This document shows, piece by piece, positions 16,568 to 24,837 of a DNA stretch of 64,000 bases. The stretch is from contig JANNCV010000020.1 of NCBI GenBank assembly GCA_031386985.1, forward strand, positions 186,001 through 250,000. The letters are read 5' to 3'. The translations under genes were made by a program, and so were the position numbers. Every line of letters starts with the position of its first letter. Within the stretch, counting starts at the first letter, position 1. This stretch comes from JANJUB01 sp031386985 (lineage in GTDB: Bacteria; Armatimonadota; Fimbriimonadia; Fimbriimonadales; Fimbriimonadaceae). A model generated the notes under the pieces. It had not been told where the DNA came from. It saw only the letters and a list, made by a program, of their open reading frames with translations, and made no database searches.

Positions 16568-17134
16568 ATGCTCGCGGCGCAGGCTCTGGGGAAACGCTAT
16601 GGGGATCGGTGGATATTTCGGGGCGTTTCCTTTGAGCTTGAGGTGGGCCAATGCCTGGTCATTTCTGGCAACAACGGCTCGGGAAAGTCCACGCTTGTGC
16701 GTTGCCTGGCCGGCTTGATTTTGCCCTCCGAGGGGGCCGTCTCTGGATACGAGACCATGGGTTACGCCGCGATCGAGCTCCAACCCTACGGTAATCTCAC
16801 CGCTCGTGAACACCTTGAGCTCTTCGGGAAAATGAAAGGGTGCGAACCGGACGTCGAAAAAAAATTAGAAACCGTCGGCTTAAGCGAAGCAGCAGATGTA
16901 CCAGCCGGTCAGATGTCTACCGGAATGAAGGCGCGACTCAAACTCGCGCTCGCGCTTCAAAGCGATCCCAAGGTGCTGATTTTGGACGAGCCCGGCGCAA
17001 GCCTAGACGAAGGGGGGCGCGACCTTCTGGACCAAATCTGCCTCAACCAAAGGAAAACCGGGGCGCTCGTCGTGGCCACCAATGATCCGCTCGAAAAAAG
17101 ATGGGGGACACATGAAATCTGCATGGGCAACTGA
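16568..17134 (+). CDS. ccmA: Heme exporter ATP-binding protein CcmA
   Basis: 188 residues, short as is normal for CcmA. ATPase of the CcmAB(C) ABC complex of cytochrome c maturation system I, which releases holo-CcmE from CcmC. Seen: Walker A GNNGSGKST (about 38), Q-loop near LQPYGNLTAREHL, signature STGMKARLKLALAL (canonical LSGGQ replaced by MSTGM, usual for CcmA), Walker B VLILDEPGASLD, and a switch region VVATND with Asn in place of His. Starts 15 bases after lutBC and overlaps ccmB by 23 bases, so it is the first gene of ccmABCD. Peripheral on the inner membrane, cytosolic side. Confidence 0.88.
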   Translation: MLAAQALGKRYGDRWIFRGVSFELEVGQCLVISGNNGSGKSTLVRCLAGLILPSEGAVSGYETMGYAAIELQPYGNLTAREHLELFGKMKGCEPDVEKKLETVGLSEAADVPAGQMSTGMKARLKLALALQSDPKVLILDEPGASLDEGGRDLLDQICLNQRKTGALVVATNDPLEKRWGTHEICMGN

Positions 17135-17795
17135 GATCTCCGCCGTCTTTGAAAAAGAAATTAAGACCGAGCAACGCTCACGCGCGGGATTCCTCACGTC
17201 GCTTCTTTCAAGCGTCCTCATCGTGATCAGCCTCGCCTACGGCGCATTTGGATCAACACTTGATGGCACCCTCGCCGCCGGGTTGTTTTGGGTTGCGTTG
17301 ATATTTGCCGCCGTCGCCGCCTTGCCACGAACCTTCCTCGCCGAAGAAGAAGCGGGAACTGCCGATTTGCTGAGGCTCGCGGCCAGGCCGCACGCCATTT
17401 TCTGGGGAAAAGCCCTGTTCAACTGCCTTCAGATCCTAATCACCGCCGTAATCCTTGTCCTTCTCTTTTCCGTGATGATGGGATTAACGATCAAGATGCC
17501 TTTTTTGCTCATTGTTAGCCTTGTCGGGGGGGCACTCGGGCTCGCGGGCACGGTAACCTTTGGGGCAGCGTTGGTAGCCCAAGGATCAAACCGAACCATG
17601 TTAGTAGGAGTCGTATGCCTCCCGCTGATGATCCCCTTAATCATGATGGGCATTTCCTCGTTTCGCGTAGCATTAGGCGTCGGAGAGGCGCTGGGCGGAT
17701 GGACATCGGCGCTGGGCGTTTGGTTTTATGCGTTCCTCGTTTTCTCGCTCGCTCCAAATCTCTTTGCCATGGTTTGGCAAGGGAAACGCTCATGA
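17112..17795 (+). CDS. ccmB: Heme exporter permease CcmB
   Basis: 227 residues with six predicted membrane helices, the size of CcmB. Start chosen at the ATG at 17112: GGGGGA precedes it and the protein then begins MKSAWATEISAVFEKEIKTEQRSR, as CcmB proteins do; an upstream start would lengthen the overlap with ccmA. Conserved features: FLAEEEAGTADLLRLAARPHAIFWGKA, the amphipathic cytoplasmic loop that contacts CcmA, and PLMIPLIMMG. It overlaps ccmC by ATGA (four bases). Inner membrane. Confidence 0.9.
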   Translation: MKSAWATEISAVFEKEIKTEQRSRAGFLTSLLSSVLIVISLAYGAFGSTLDGTLAAGLFWVALIFAAVAALPRTFLAEEEAGTADLLRLAARPHAIFWGKALFNCLQILITAVILVLLFSVMMGLTIKMPFLLIVSLVGGALGLAGTVTFGAALVAQGSNRTMLVGVVCLPLMIPLIMMGISSFRVALGVGEALGGWTSALGVWFYAFLVFSLAPNLFAMVWQGKRS

Positions 17796-18523
17796 GGTGG
17801 ATTCTTGCTTTGGCAATGGCGGCGGCCACGGTGGGCTCGTTCTTAGCTCCTCCCGCAGCTCAGTTCAGCGAACCCGAACTCGCTCGCATTATTTTTTTTC
17901 ACCTCCCCTGCGCGTTCGCCGCAACCGTGTTCTTTATCATGGGCGCGGTGTTAGGCATCAAAGCCCTCAATGGCGGCCTAGATGCCGACACGCGTGCGGT
18001 TGCCGCAAACGAAATGGCGATGGTCTTGGCCCTACTCACTATGGCGACGGGGATGCTCTTTTCAAGGGTGCAGTGGCTCGCTTGGTGGAGTTGGGATCCC
18101 CGCCAAACCTCGTTTCTCTTTGTGCTTCTCATTTATGGAGCCTATTTTGCCCTCCGAGCGGCAATTTCAGATGACGATCAAAGGGCCAAAGTTGCGGGAG
18201 CATACAGCGCCTTCAGCATATTGCCAATGCTGTTCCTCGTTTTCGTTTTCCCCCGCCTTCCCGCCGTAATGCAGAAGTCACTGCATCCTTCAACTACAAT
18301 TTCTGGTGGTGAGTTCAGCGGTATCTACTGGAGCATCGTCCTTTCCGTCTTCGCCTGCCTCCTCATCATCTGTCTTTGGCTTTACCGCCTCGCCGTTCGC
18401 GCCGGGCTTTTGGAGTTACGTTACAAAAATGAATACAACCAACGCAATCATGGCAATACCACCCCTCCTCGTGTGGTTCGGCCTGTTTCTTTATCTGAGG
18501 AGGGTAGAGAAGAAAATCCGTGA
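17792..18523 (+). CDS. ccmC: Heme-handling protein CcmC
   Basis: 243 residues with six membrane helices. CcmC holds heme at its periplasmic tryptophan-rich WWD motif and hands it to CcmE. Seen: the WWD-type signature WLAWWSWDPRQTSFL (about residues 90-104) and the heme-ligand histidines in FFHLPCA (about 37) and SLHPS (about 165). Begins by ATGA overlap with ccmB. The last 32 residues (from about ELRYKNEY) are polar and are encoded in DNA that also encodes the ccmD-like gene in another frame. Inner membrane. Confidence 0.9.
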   Translation: MRWILALAMAAATVGSFLAPPAAQFSEPELARIIFFHLPCAFAATVFFIMGAVLGIKALNGGLDADTRAVAANEMAMVLALLTMATGMLFSRVQWLAWWSWDPRQTSFLFVLLIYGAYFALRAAISDDDQRAKVAGAYSAFSILPMLFLVFVFPRLPAVMQKSLHPSTTISGGEFSGIYWSIVLSVFACLLIICLWLYRLAVRAGLLELRYKNEYNQRNHGNTTPPRVVRPVSLSEEGREENP

Positions 18524-18548
18524 TCTAGAATCGAAGCTTGAGCGGTGA
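18429..18548 (+). CDS. ccmD: CcmD-like small membrane protein, 39 residues
   Basis: Begins inside the end of ccmC in another frame (95 bases overlap). The sequence MNTTNAIMAIPPLLVWFGLF is followed by LYLRRVEKKIRDLESKLER: one membrane helix and then a short charged coil, the standard layout of CcmD, which stabilises the CcmABC-CcmE complex. Position directly after ccmC supports it. GTTACAAAA rather than a good ribosome site precedes the ATG, so translational coupling to ccmC is likely. Confidence 0.75.
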   Translation: MNTTNAIMAIPPLLVWFGLFLYLRRVEKKIRDLESKLER

Positions 18549-18559
18549 GCTTTAGCTCA
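18546..18559. terminator. Small palindrome between convergent ccmD and uvrC
   Basis: TGAGC-TTTA-GCTCA is a perfect five-base-pair stem that contains both stop-codon regions. It lacks a T run, so terminator function is uncertain. Confidence 0.3.
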
Positions 18560-20443
18560 GCCCAGATCCTCTGGCTTCAAGTGCTCCGCTACCGTTTCGG
18601 CCAATCGTCTCGTCATCGTCGGAACTGCGGCGATTTCTTCTACAGTTGCCCTCCGAATTCCTTCCACCGAGCCAAATGTTCGCAAAAGCAACCGCTTGCG
18701 GCGGGGGCCGACCCCGGGGACTTCTTCGAGAGTTGAGCCGCCGAACCTCTTGTCACGAAGCTTGCGGTGGTAGGTCAGGGCAAATCGGTGAGCTTCGTCG
18801 CGTAGCCTCCTAAGCAGAATCAAACCAGGGGATTGGAGGGGGAGTTCGATGGCTCGATGAGCCCCTTCCCCTTTTTCCAGACTGTCGTGTTGGGTAAGCG
18901 AGGGAGGCGAATCTTGGATGTACAGAATCTCCATCTTCTTCGCCAGTCCGACCATCGGCACCGTCATTCCTAGTCTATCGCGGGCATTTAGCGCCGCCGA
19001 GAGTTGGCCCTTGCCGCCGTCAATCATGATCAAATCTGGAAGCTTTTGGAACTTTGCATCCCCCTCAATATAAGCCTTCAAACGGCGAGTGATGACTTCG
19101 TGCATCATCGCGAAATCATTCGGATCCTCCGGGTGGTAGCGAATCTTGAAGCGGCGGTATTCGCTCTTCATGGGCTCGCCGTTTTCGGTCACCACCATCG
19201 AGCCGACCGGAGATTTGCCTTGTATATTCGAAATGTCATACCCTTCGATTCTCATCGGTAGATTGGGCAAATCCAGTGCTTCTTGCAGTTCAAGCAATGC
19301 CTTTTCTGCCCATTCCTCTCGTTTTCCGATCTCTTGGGAAAACGTGGAAAGGGCTTCCTCGGCGTTCGTCGCGGCCATTTCCAAAAGCCTTAACTTCTCT
19401 CCACCTTGAGGTACGGCTACCGTGACTGCGGAACCTTTCTTTTGGCGAAGCCATTGCTCCACGATTTGCCGCTCCACAATCTCGACCGGCAGCAGAACTT
19501 CTCTCGGAACGTCGGGGGCGTTCGCGTAGTATTGCTTGACAAACTCACCGACCGCCTCCCCTGGTTGGGCCTCCTTGGCTCCGTCGAGCATGAATTGTTG
19601 AGAGCCGATGAGCTTTCCGTTGCGAATGTAAAGCATCTGAATCGCGGCCCCGCGTTCATCTTTCACAACCGCAATTACGTCCTGATCCAGTGAGTCGGTT
19701 GTCATCACCTTCTGGCGCTGGAGCACGATGTCAATCGAGTTGATTTGGTCACGAATCTTGGCGGCCTTTTCAAACTCAAGTTCTTCGGCCGCCTTCTCCA
19801 TCTGCGCTTTTAGACTGAGGAGCACATCGTCCCCCTTTCCCGACAAAAATCGCTCTACGTCTTTCAGAACCTCGGCATATTCTGTCTTCTTGGCCAAACC
19901 CGCGCAAGGCGCCAGGCACTGTCCCAAGTGATAGTAAAGACACGGTCGTTGCTCGGCGCGCCCGCTGAAACTCTTGCCGCATGGAATGAGGGGGAAAACC
20001 CGATGCAGCAACTGCAGGGTCTCTCGCACTGAATACGCGCTCGCATAGGGCCCAAAATGCTTCGACCCATCTTTGCGCGCCCTCCGGGTGAACATCACGC
20101 GCGGAAAGGCCTCCTTAGTGATCGTGATGTAAGGGTAGCTCTTGTCGTCCCTCAGCCGAACATTATAGGGCGGGCGGTGTTTCTTGATGAGATTGCATTC
20201 AAGTACAAGAGCCTCAATCTCGCTATCCACCACGATCCACTCGATATCCCGAACTTTGCGAACCAAGCGCTCAATCCGGTTGCTGTGGCGAGTCGAAGCA
20301 TGAAAATAACTCCGCACTCGGTTTCTTAGAACGAGGGCCTTTCCAACATAAAGCACCTCCCCCTTCTCGCCGTGATAGAGATAACACCCCGGCTTGGCGG
20401 GGAGTTTTTTGAGCTTTTCAACAACAAGATCAGGGAATGGCAC
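18557..20443 (-). CDS. uvrC: Excinuclease ABC subunit C
   Basis: 628 residues, normal for UvrC. Dual-incision nuclease of nucleotide excision repair, acting with UvrA and UvrB in the cytosol. Domains in order: GIY-YIG nuclease (PAKPGCYLYHGEKGEVLYVGKA, residues 15-36), Cys-rich region (CLYYHLGQCLAPCAG), UVR/UvrB-contact motif (EKAAEELEFEKAAKIRDQI, about 210), RNase H-like endonuclease (RIEGYDISNIQGKSPVGSMV and MIDGGKGQLSAA), tandem helix-hairpin-helix (EEVPGVGPRRKRLLLRTFGS, about 575). Starts with GTG; CATAAT lies 11 bases upstream. Divergent from hsp20. Confidence 0.97.
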   Translation of the reverse strand: MPFPDLVVEKLKKLPAKPGCYLYHGEKGEVLYVGKALVLRNRVRSYFHASTRHSNRIERLVRKVRDIEWIVVDSEIEALVLECNLIKKHRPPYNVRLRDDKSYPYITITKEAFPRVMFTRRARKDGSKHFGPYASAYSVRETLQLLHRVFPLIPCGKSFSGRAEQRPCLYYHLGQCLAPCAGLAKKTEYAEVLKDVERFLSGKGDDVLLSLKAQMEKAAEELEFEKAAKIRDQINSIDIVLQRQKVMTTDSLDQDVIAVVKDERGAAIQMLYIRNGKLIGSQQFMLDGAKEAQPGEAVGEFVKQYYANAPDVPREVLLPVEIVERQIVEQWLRQKKGSAVTVAVPQGGEKLRLLEMAATNAEEALSTFSQEIGKREEWAEKALLELQEALDLPNLPMRIEGYDISNIQGKSPVGSMVVTENGEPMKSEYRRFKIRYHPEDPNDFAMMHEVITRRLKAYIEGDAKFQKLPDLIMIDGGKGQLSAALNARDRLGMTVPMVGLAKKMEILYIQDSPPSLTQHDSLEKGEGAHRAIELPLQSPGLILLRRLRDEAHRFALTYHRKLRDKRFGGSTLEEVPGVGPRRKRLLLRTFGSVEGIRRATVEEIAAVPTMTRRLAETVAEHLKPEDLG

Positions 20444-20726
20444 GGGCTTTCTAGATTATGGGGGCAAGAGCGATCGCAGGGGGATGGTTCAAGGAAATTC
20501 GGACATGGTGAAAGGCTTGTGGACTTCAGGAAAGCCGAAGAGGGGTGGGTTGGATGGATTACGGGTCTCCGGCTACCCGACACAGCTACCCGTTCCCCGA
20601 ATCCCGCCTCCGAAGGCCCAACGGGCGGCCAGAATACAGCCCAGGCTGCGCTTTCCGGAGCCGACTGAACTTGGCAATCGCCAAAAACCAGTAACCCCTT
20701 CCGGTCGTTCGGGCGCGCTCAACCAG
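20444..20726. other. Gene-free stretch between uvrC and hsp20
   Basis: About 283 bases between two divergent genes. I see no coding frame with family features, no tRNA or SRP RNA signature and no strong terminator. It is G+C-rich with short repeats of ACCCGW/TACGGG (TACGGGT at about 20560, TACCCGA and TACCCGT after it). It must hold the uvrC promoter (CATAAT on the minus strand near 20455). Confidence 0.5.
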
Positions 20727-20732
20727 TACAAT
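20727..20732 (+). promoter_or_regulatory. -10 box of a probable leaderless promoter (hsp20-lon-cinA)
   Basis: TACAAT ends six bases before the ATG of hsp20, with no Shine-Dalgarno sequence. No CIRCE-like or other inverted repeat for heat-shock control is visible nearby. Confidence 0.5.
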
Positions 20733-20738
20733 CTAGCG

Positions 20739-21152
20739 ATGCGTCGCCGCAAAGATGTTGAAGACCTGTTTTGGCCCGCCTCGGCCAACCTGGAAAAGCT
20801 GAACGTTGAGATGGTTCATACCCGGATGACCATTACGGCGCGGCGATTCTGGCAGCCTGCAACCGATCTTATTGAAGACGCGAACTTCCTGATTTTGAAA
20901 GTGGATTTGGCGGGGACCCGAATCGAAGACGTTCATCTTGGGTATCTTGCTGATTCCCACACGATAACGATTCGGGGAAATCGCCCCGAATCGGACCCGG
21001 AAGGGAGCCAGCGAATCGGTATTTATCAGTTAGAAATATATTACGGCGACTTCGAGCGGGTTATTGCTTTGCCTCGCGTCGCCGTTGATGTTGAGCGGAT
21101 TGAAGCGGCCTTGTTCGAAGGCATTTTGACCGTGCTGATCCCCAAAGTTTGA
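20739..21152 (+). CDS. Small heat shock protein, Hsp20/alpha-crystallin family
   Basis: 137 residues. ATP-independent holdase that binds unfolding proteins. The alpha-crystallin domain spans about residues 40-135: PATDLIEDANFLILKVDLAGTRIEDV, SHTITIRGNRPE, YGDFERVIALPRVAVDVERIEAALFEGILTVLIPK; the final A-x-x-x-G-v-L-x-v-x-i-P-K matches the family closely. The start ATG at 20739 is preferred over an upstream in-frame start at 20394, which gives a low-complexity unlike-family extension. The stop overlaps the TTG of lon, so the holdase and the protease are translated together. Confidence 0.92.
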   Translation: MRRRKDVEDLFWPASANLEKLNVEMVHTRMTITARRFWQPATDLIEDANFLILKVDLAGTRIEDVHLGYLADSHTITIRGNRPESDPEGSQRIGIYQLEIYYGDFERVIALPRVAVDVERIEAALFEGILTVLIPKV

Positions 21153-23596
21153 GAAAGAAAATCGTGCCAAGAGCCAAGAAAAAGACCCCGATAGAGTTTG
21201 ATGCCGAAGCGATCGCCAGCCTAGATTTGATTGCCGATGAGCTGATGCCGGATGATGAGCCGAAGCCTGAAATCCCGGAAATCATCAACATTTTGCCGTT
21301 GCGAGATTCCGTGGTTTATCCTATGCTCATCGCGCCGCTGAGCGTTGCCCGCGATGCTGGTGTGCAACTCATAGATGAGAGCATTGTTGGCCAGAATCGG
21401 GTTGTAGGTGTCATCGCCCAGAAATCTCCGCAGGATGAATCGCCTGAGTTTGATGACGTATACGAGTACGGCGCCGCGGTTATTATTCGAACCCTGGTGA
21501 AGATGCCCGATGCGACTCGGCTTATCGTTCAGGGGATCGCTCGGTACAAGATTGTCGAGCGCATTCAGGAGCAGCCCTATCTGCGCGCTCGCATCGAAAT
21601 CTTGGAAGATATCATGCCCGAGCCGGGGCAGGAGGAGGAAGTTGAGGCCCTCAAGCGATCGGTCGCGGCCCTGTTTGATCAAGCGATTCGCCTTTCCCCC
21701 CAACTGCCGGATGAGCTGCGGTCTCTGACTCAAGCGGTTTCGGAAATCAACGTCATGGCCGACCTCGTCGCCGCTCATATGACGCTGAGCGTGGAAGATA
21801 AGCAGAAGGTTTTGGAGTGCTCGAACGTCACCGAGCGCCTGCGCATTTTGCTGGATCTTTTGAGCAAAGAAGTAAGGGTTTTGGAACTCACTTCAAAGGT
21901 TCAGAGCGAAGTTAACACGGAGTTAAGCCGCTCTCAACGCGAATACTATTTGCGGGAGCAGCTTCGAGCGATCCAGCGCGAACTCGGCGAAAGCGATGAT
22001 CGCGGCGAGGAGTTGGACGAGCTTTTCGAAAAAATCCATGCCGTTAACATGAGCGAGGAAGCCCTGCGCGAAGTCACTCGGGAGTTCGATCGCCTGCGCC
22101 GTATGAACCCAGGTTCGCCCGAGTACACCGTCACCCGCACTTACATTGATTGGATGGTCGCTTTGCCCTGGGATAAGGCCACGGAAGACGTGCTTGATTT
22201 GGCCCAAGTAAAGCGGATTCTTGATGCCGACCACTATGGACTTGAGAAAGTCAAGGAACGGATTATTGAGTTCCTTGCGGTTAGAAAGGTAAAGAAGACG
22301 GGCCGGATTCGCCAGCCTATCCTGTGCTTTACGGGTCCGCCCGGCGTCGGAAAAACTTCGCTTGGGCGTTCGATTGCGAACTCGCTCGGGCGAAAATTTG
22401 TTCGAGTTTCTTTGGGCGGAATGCGCGATGAAGCGGAGATACGAGGTCATCGCCGAACGTATATTGGCGCGCTTCCGGGGCAGATTATTCAAGGGCTTAG
22501 AAGGGGCGAAACCAATAATCCCGTCTTTGTTTTGGATGAGATTGACAAACTCGGTCAAGACTTCCGCGGCGATCCTTCTTCGGCTTTGCTTGAGGTTCTC
22601 GATCCGGAGCAAAACGGCACGTTCCGCGATCATTACATTGATTCACCTTTCGATCTGGGCAAGGTGTTCTTTATCACCACCGCGAATCGCATGGACACGA
22701 TTCCGCCCCCCTTGCGCGACCGAATGGAGGTTATCGAACTCGGCGGCTACACCGAGGAAGAAAAGGTTGAAATCGCCAGGCGCCACCTCGTTCCGAAGCA
22801 GATTGAGGAGCATGGCTTGCGTCGCGGACAGATTGAGTTTAAAGACGCGGCCATCCATAAACTCATCCGTTTTTACACTCGGGAGGCGGGGGTAAGGAAC
22901 CTGGAACGGGAGATTGCCAACGTAACGCGAAAGGTAACCCGACTCTTCGCCGATGGGCGAATCTCTAAGGTTACAGTCACCGAGAAATACATTGAAACGT
23001 GCCTCGGCGCCCCCCGATATCAGCACGATGAGGTTGCCGATCGGGAGATGAAACCGGGGTTAGCCGTTGGATTGGCCTGGACTCCAGTTGGCGGCGAAGT
23101 TCTGTTCGTCGAGACCGCCCGCATGCAATCAAAAGTTAAGGGCTTGATCGTTACGGGACAGCTAGGTGACGTGATGAAAGAAAGCGTTACAGCGGCGCTA
23201 AGTTTTATCCGGGCCAACGCAGAATCGCTCGGGGTTGACCCCGAATTCTATGAGACTTCGGAGATTCATGTACATATTCCCGCCGGGGCGGTCTCAAAAG
23301 ATGGCCCAAGTGCCGGAATCACAATGCTCACGGCCTTGGTTTCGCTCCTCACTGGCAAAACGGTGAAATCAAGGCTCGCGATGACGGGCGAAATCACGCT
23401 TACCGGGCAAGTTTTGCCGGTTGGCGGAATCAAAGAGAAGGTGCTCGCCGCTCATCGAGCCGGCGTTTTGACTCTGATTTTGCCCGAGGATTGCCGTAAG
23501 GATTATATGGAAGAAGTGCCGATTGAAATTCGGAACAACCTTGAAATCCACTTTGTGAAACTTGCCGGCGAAGTTCTTGATCTGGCCCTAGAATAA
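21149..23596 (+). CDS. lon: ATP-dependent protease Lon (LonA)
   Basis: 815 residues, full length. Hexameric AAA+ protease that degrades damaged and regulatory proteins in the cytosol. LonN domain (ILPLRDSVVYPMLIAPLSV), coiled middle (REYYLREQLRAIQRELGE), AAA+ module with Walker A GPPGVGKTSLGRS (about 396) and Walker B PVFVLDEIDKLG, sensor NRMDTI, and the C-terminal protease with the Ser-Lys dyad in KDGPSAGITM (Ser about 719) and GGIKEKVLAA (Lys about 762). Start either TTG at 21149, overlapping the hsp20 stop as TTGA, or GTG at 21164 after GAGAAAG; both give the same core. Followed by cinA with a one-base overlap. Confidence 0.96.
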   Translation: MRKKIVPRAKKKTPIEFDAEAIASLDLIADELMPDDEPKPEIPEIINILPLRDSVVYPMLIAPLSVARDAGVQLIDESIVGQNRVVGVIAQKSPQDESPEFDDVYEYGAAVIIRTLVKMPDATRLIVQGIARYKIVERIQEQPYLRARIEILEDIMPEPGQEEEVEALKRSVAALFDQAIRLSPQLPDELRSLTQAVSEINVMADLVAAHMTLSVEDKQKVLECSNVTERLRILLDLLSKEVRVLELTSKVQSEVNTELSRSQREYYLREQLRAIQRELGESDDRGEELDELFEKIHAVNMSEEALREVTREFDRLRRMNPGSPEYTVTRTYIDWMVALPWDKATEDVLDLAQVKRILDADHYGLEKVKERIIEFLAVRKVKKTGRIRQPILCFTGPPGVGKTSLGRSIANSLGRKFVRVSLGGMRDEAEIRGHRRTYIGALPGQIIQGLRRGETNNPVFVLDEIDKLGQDFRGDPSSALLEVLDPEQNGTFRDHYIDSPFDLGKVFFITTANRMDTIPPPLRDRMEVIELGGYTEEEKVEIARRHLVPKQIEEHGLRRGQIEFKDAAIHKLIRFYTREAGVRNLEREIANVTRKVTRLFADGRISKVTVTEKYIETCLGAPRYQHDEVADREMKPGLAVGLAWTPVGGEVLFVETARMQSKVKGLIVTGQLGDVMKESVTAALSFIRANAESLGVDPEFYETSEIHVHIPAGAVSKDGPSAGITMLTALVSLLTGKTVKSRLAMTGEITLTGQVLPVGGIKEKVLAAHRAGVLTLILPEDCRKDYMEEVPIEIRNNLEIHFVKLAGEVLDLALE

Positions 23597-24837
23597 TGAA
23601 ATCTGCCGAGATTGTGAGTATCGGTGAAGAACTCCTCGCGGGAATGATCGCCGATACGAACGCTCAGTTTTTGGGCTCTTTTTTTCCGGAGTTGGGGATC
23701 ACGCATCGCTTTCGCCAAACCGTTGGCGATGATCTAGCTTCGATTTGTTTGGCCATTCAGCTTGCTCTAAGCCGTAGTGACGTGGTTTTCACGATTGGCG
23801 GCCTTGGGCCAACCGAAGACGATCGCACTCGCGAAGCAATTGCGCAGGTTGTCGGCATTGAGCAAGAGACCGACGCCGTGGCTCTAGAGAGACTTCGCAA
23901 GATATTCGCGATAAGAAACCTCGTTTGGTCCGAGAGGCAAGCCAAACAGGCGCAGAAACCGATTGGCTCAAGCTTCATCGAGAACCCGAATGGCACTGCT
24001 CCTGGGCTGATTTGCCATTTTGGCGAAAAAGCAATCATCGCGTTGCCGGGACCGAAAGGCGAGTTTCAGCCCATGGCCACTGGCCCGGTGCGCGAGTTCT
24101 TGCGGTCGAGCTTCTCAGCGGGAGCAGTTTCTAGCAAAGTGTTGCGCACTTGCGGGGTTGGTGAAGGACTCTTGGAGGAGCGGCTGGGCGATCTGATCCA
24201 ATCGGCAAACCCCACAATCGCGCCCTATGCGGGGCTGGGCGAAGTGAAGCTTCGCATCGTGGCATCGGCCGATTCCCAAGCGAAGGCTGATGAAATGCTA
24301 ATCGGATTTGAATCACTCGTACGGGCCCGGGTTGGCGAGGCGATTTACGGTGAAGGCGAAACTGAACTCGAAGCCGCGGTGCTTTCCAAACTGAGAACGA
24401 GGGGCGAAACGCTCGCGACCGGCGAGAGCATGACGGGTGGCGGATTAGCCCAACGAATCACCTCGGTTCCGGGCGCGAGCGACGTGTTCAAGGGTGGCCT
24501 CGTGACTTATTGCCTCGAAACCAAGGCTCTTCTAGCCGGGATCGAAGATGCAAGCGATCCGGTATCACGCAATGTCGCCGCCGATCTCGCCGTTGCCGCC
24601 ACGAGTAAAACGGGGGCAACTTATGGCCTCGGGATAACGGGGAACGCGGGTCCGACCAGCGACAAAGGCGATAAGCCGGTGGGCCTTGTTTATGTGGCCC
24701 TCGCTGGACCCGAGCGAATCCTCGTTGAGGAGCATCAGTTTCGGGGCATTCGCGAAGATATTCGACGCCGAGCTACGCAGGTCGCCCTGCTTGTGCTTTG
24801 GCGTGATCTAAAGGATCGGGTCCAAAACGGAGATTAG
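23596..24837 (+). CDS. cinA: CinA family protein (nicotinamide-nucleotide amidase / competence-damage protein)
   Basis: 413 residues, two domains. Residues 1-170 are the MoCF-like COG1058 domain (AEIVSIGEELLAGMIADTNAQFL, VFTIGGLGPTEDDRTREAIA, PNGTAPGL, LPGPKGEF) with ADP-ribose/FAD-type pyrophosphatase activity in family members. Residues 250-410 are the CinA C-terminal amidase (LATGESMTGGGLAQRITSVPGASDVFKGGLVTYC, GITGNAGPTSDKGDKPVGLVYVAL), which deamidates NMN; the Ser of GESMTGG is the expected nucleophile. Start ATG overlaps the lon stop by one base (TAATG). Third gene of hsp20-lon-cinA. Overlaps its convergent neighbour by 30 bases. Confidence 0.95.
   Translation: MKSAEIVSIGEELLAGMIADTNAQFLGSFFPELGITHRFRQTVGDDLASICLAIQLALSRSDVVFTIGGLGPTEDDRTREAIAQVVGIEQETDAVALERLRKIFAIRNLVWSERQAKQAQKPIGSSFIENPNGTAPGLICHFGEKAIIALPGPKGEFQPMATGPVREFLRSSFSAGAVSSKVLRTCGVGEGLLEERLGDLIQSANPTIAPYAGLGEVKLRIVASADSQAKADEMLIGFESLVRARVGEAIYGEGETELEAAVLSKLRTRGETLATGESMTGGGLAQRITSVPGASDVFKGGLVTYCLETKALLAGIEDASDPVSRNVAADLAVAATSKTGATYGLGITGNAGPTSDKGDKPVGLVYVALAGPERILVEEHQFRGIREDIRRRATQVALLVLWRDLKDRVQNGD

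Noticed and set aside
20444..20738. Possible structured RNA (SRP, 6S or RNase P RNA) before hsp20
   Set aside because: No conserved core of these RNAs is present and pairing is only local.
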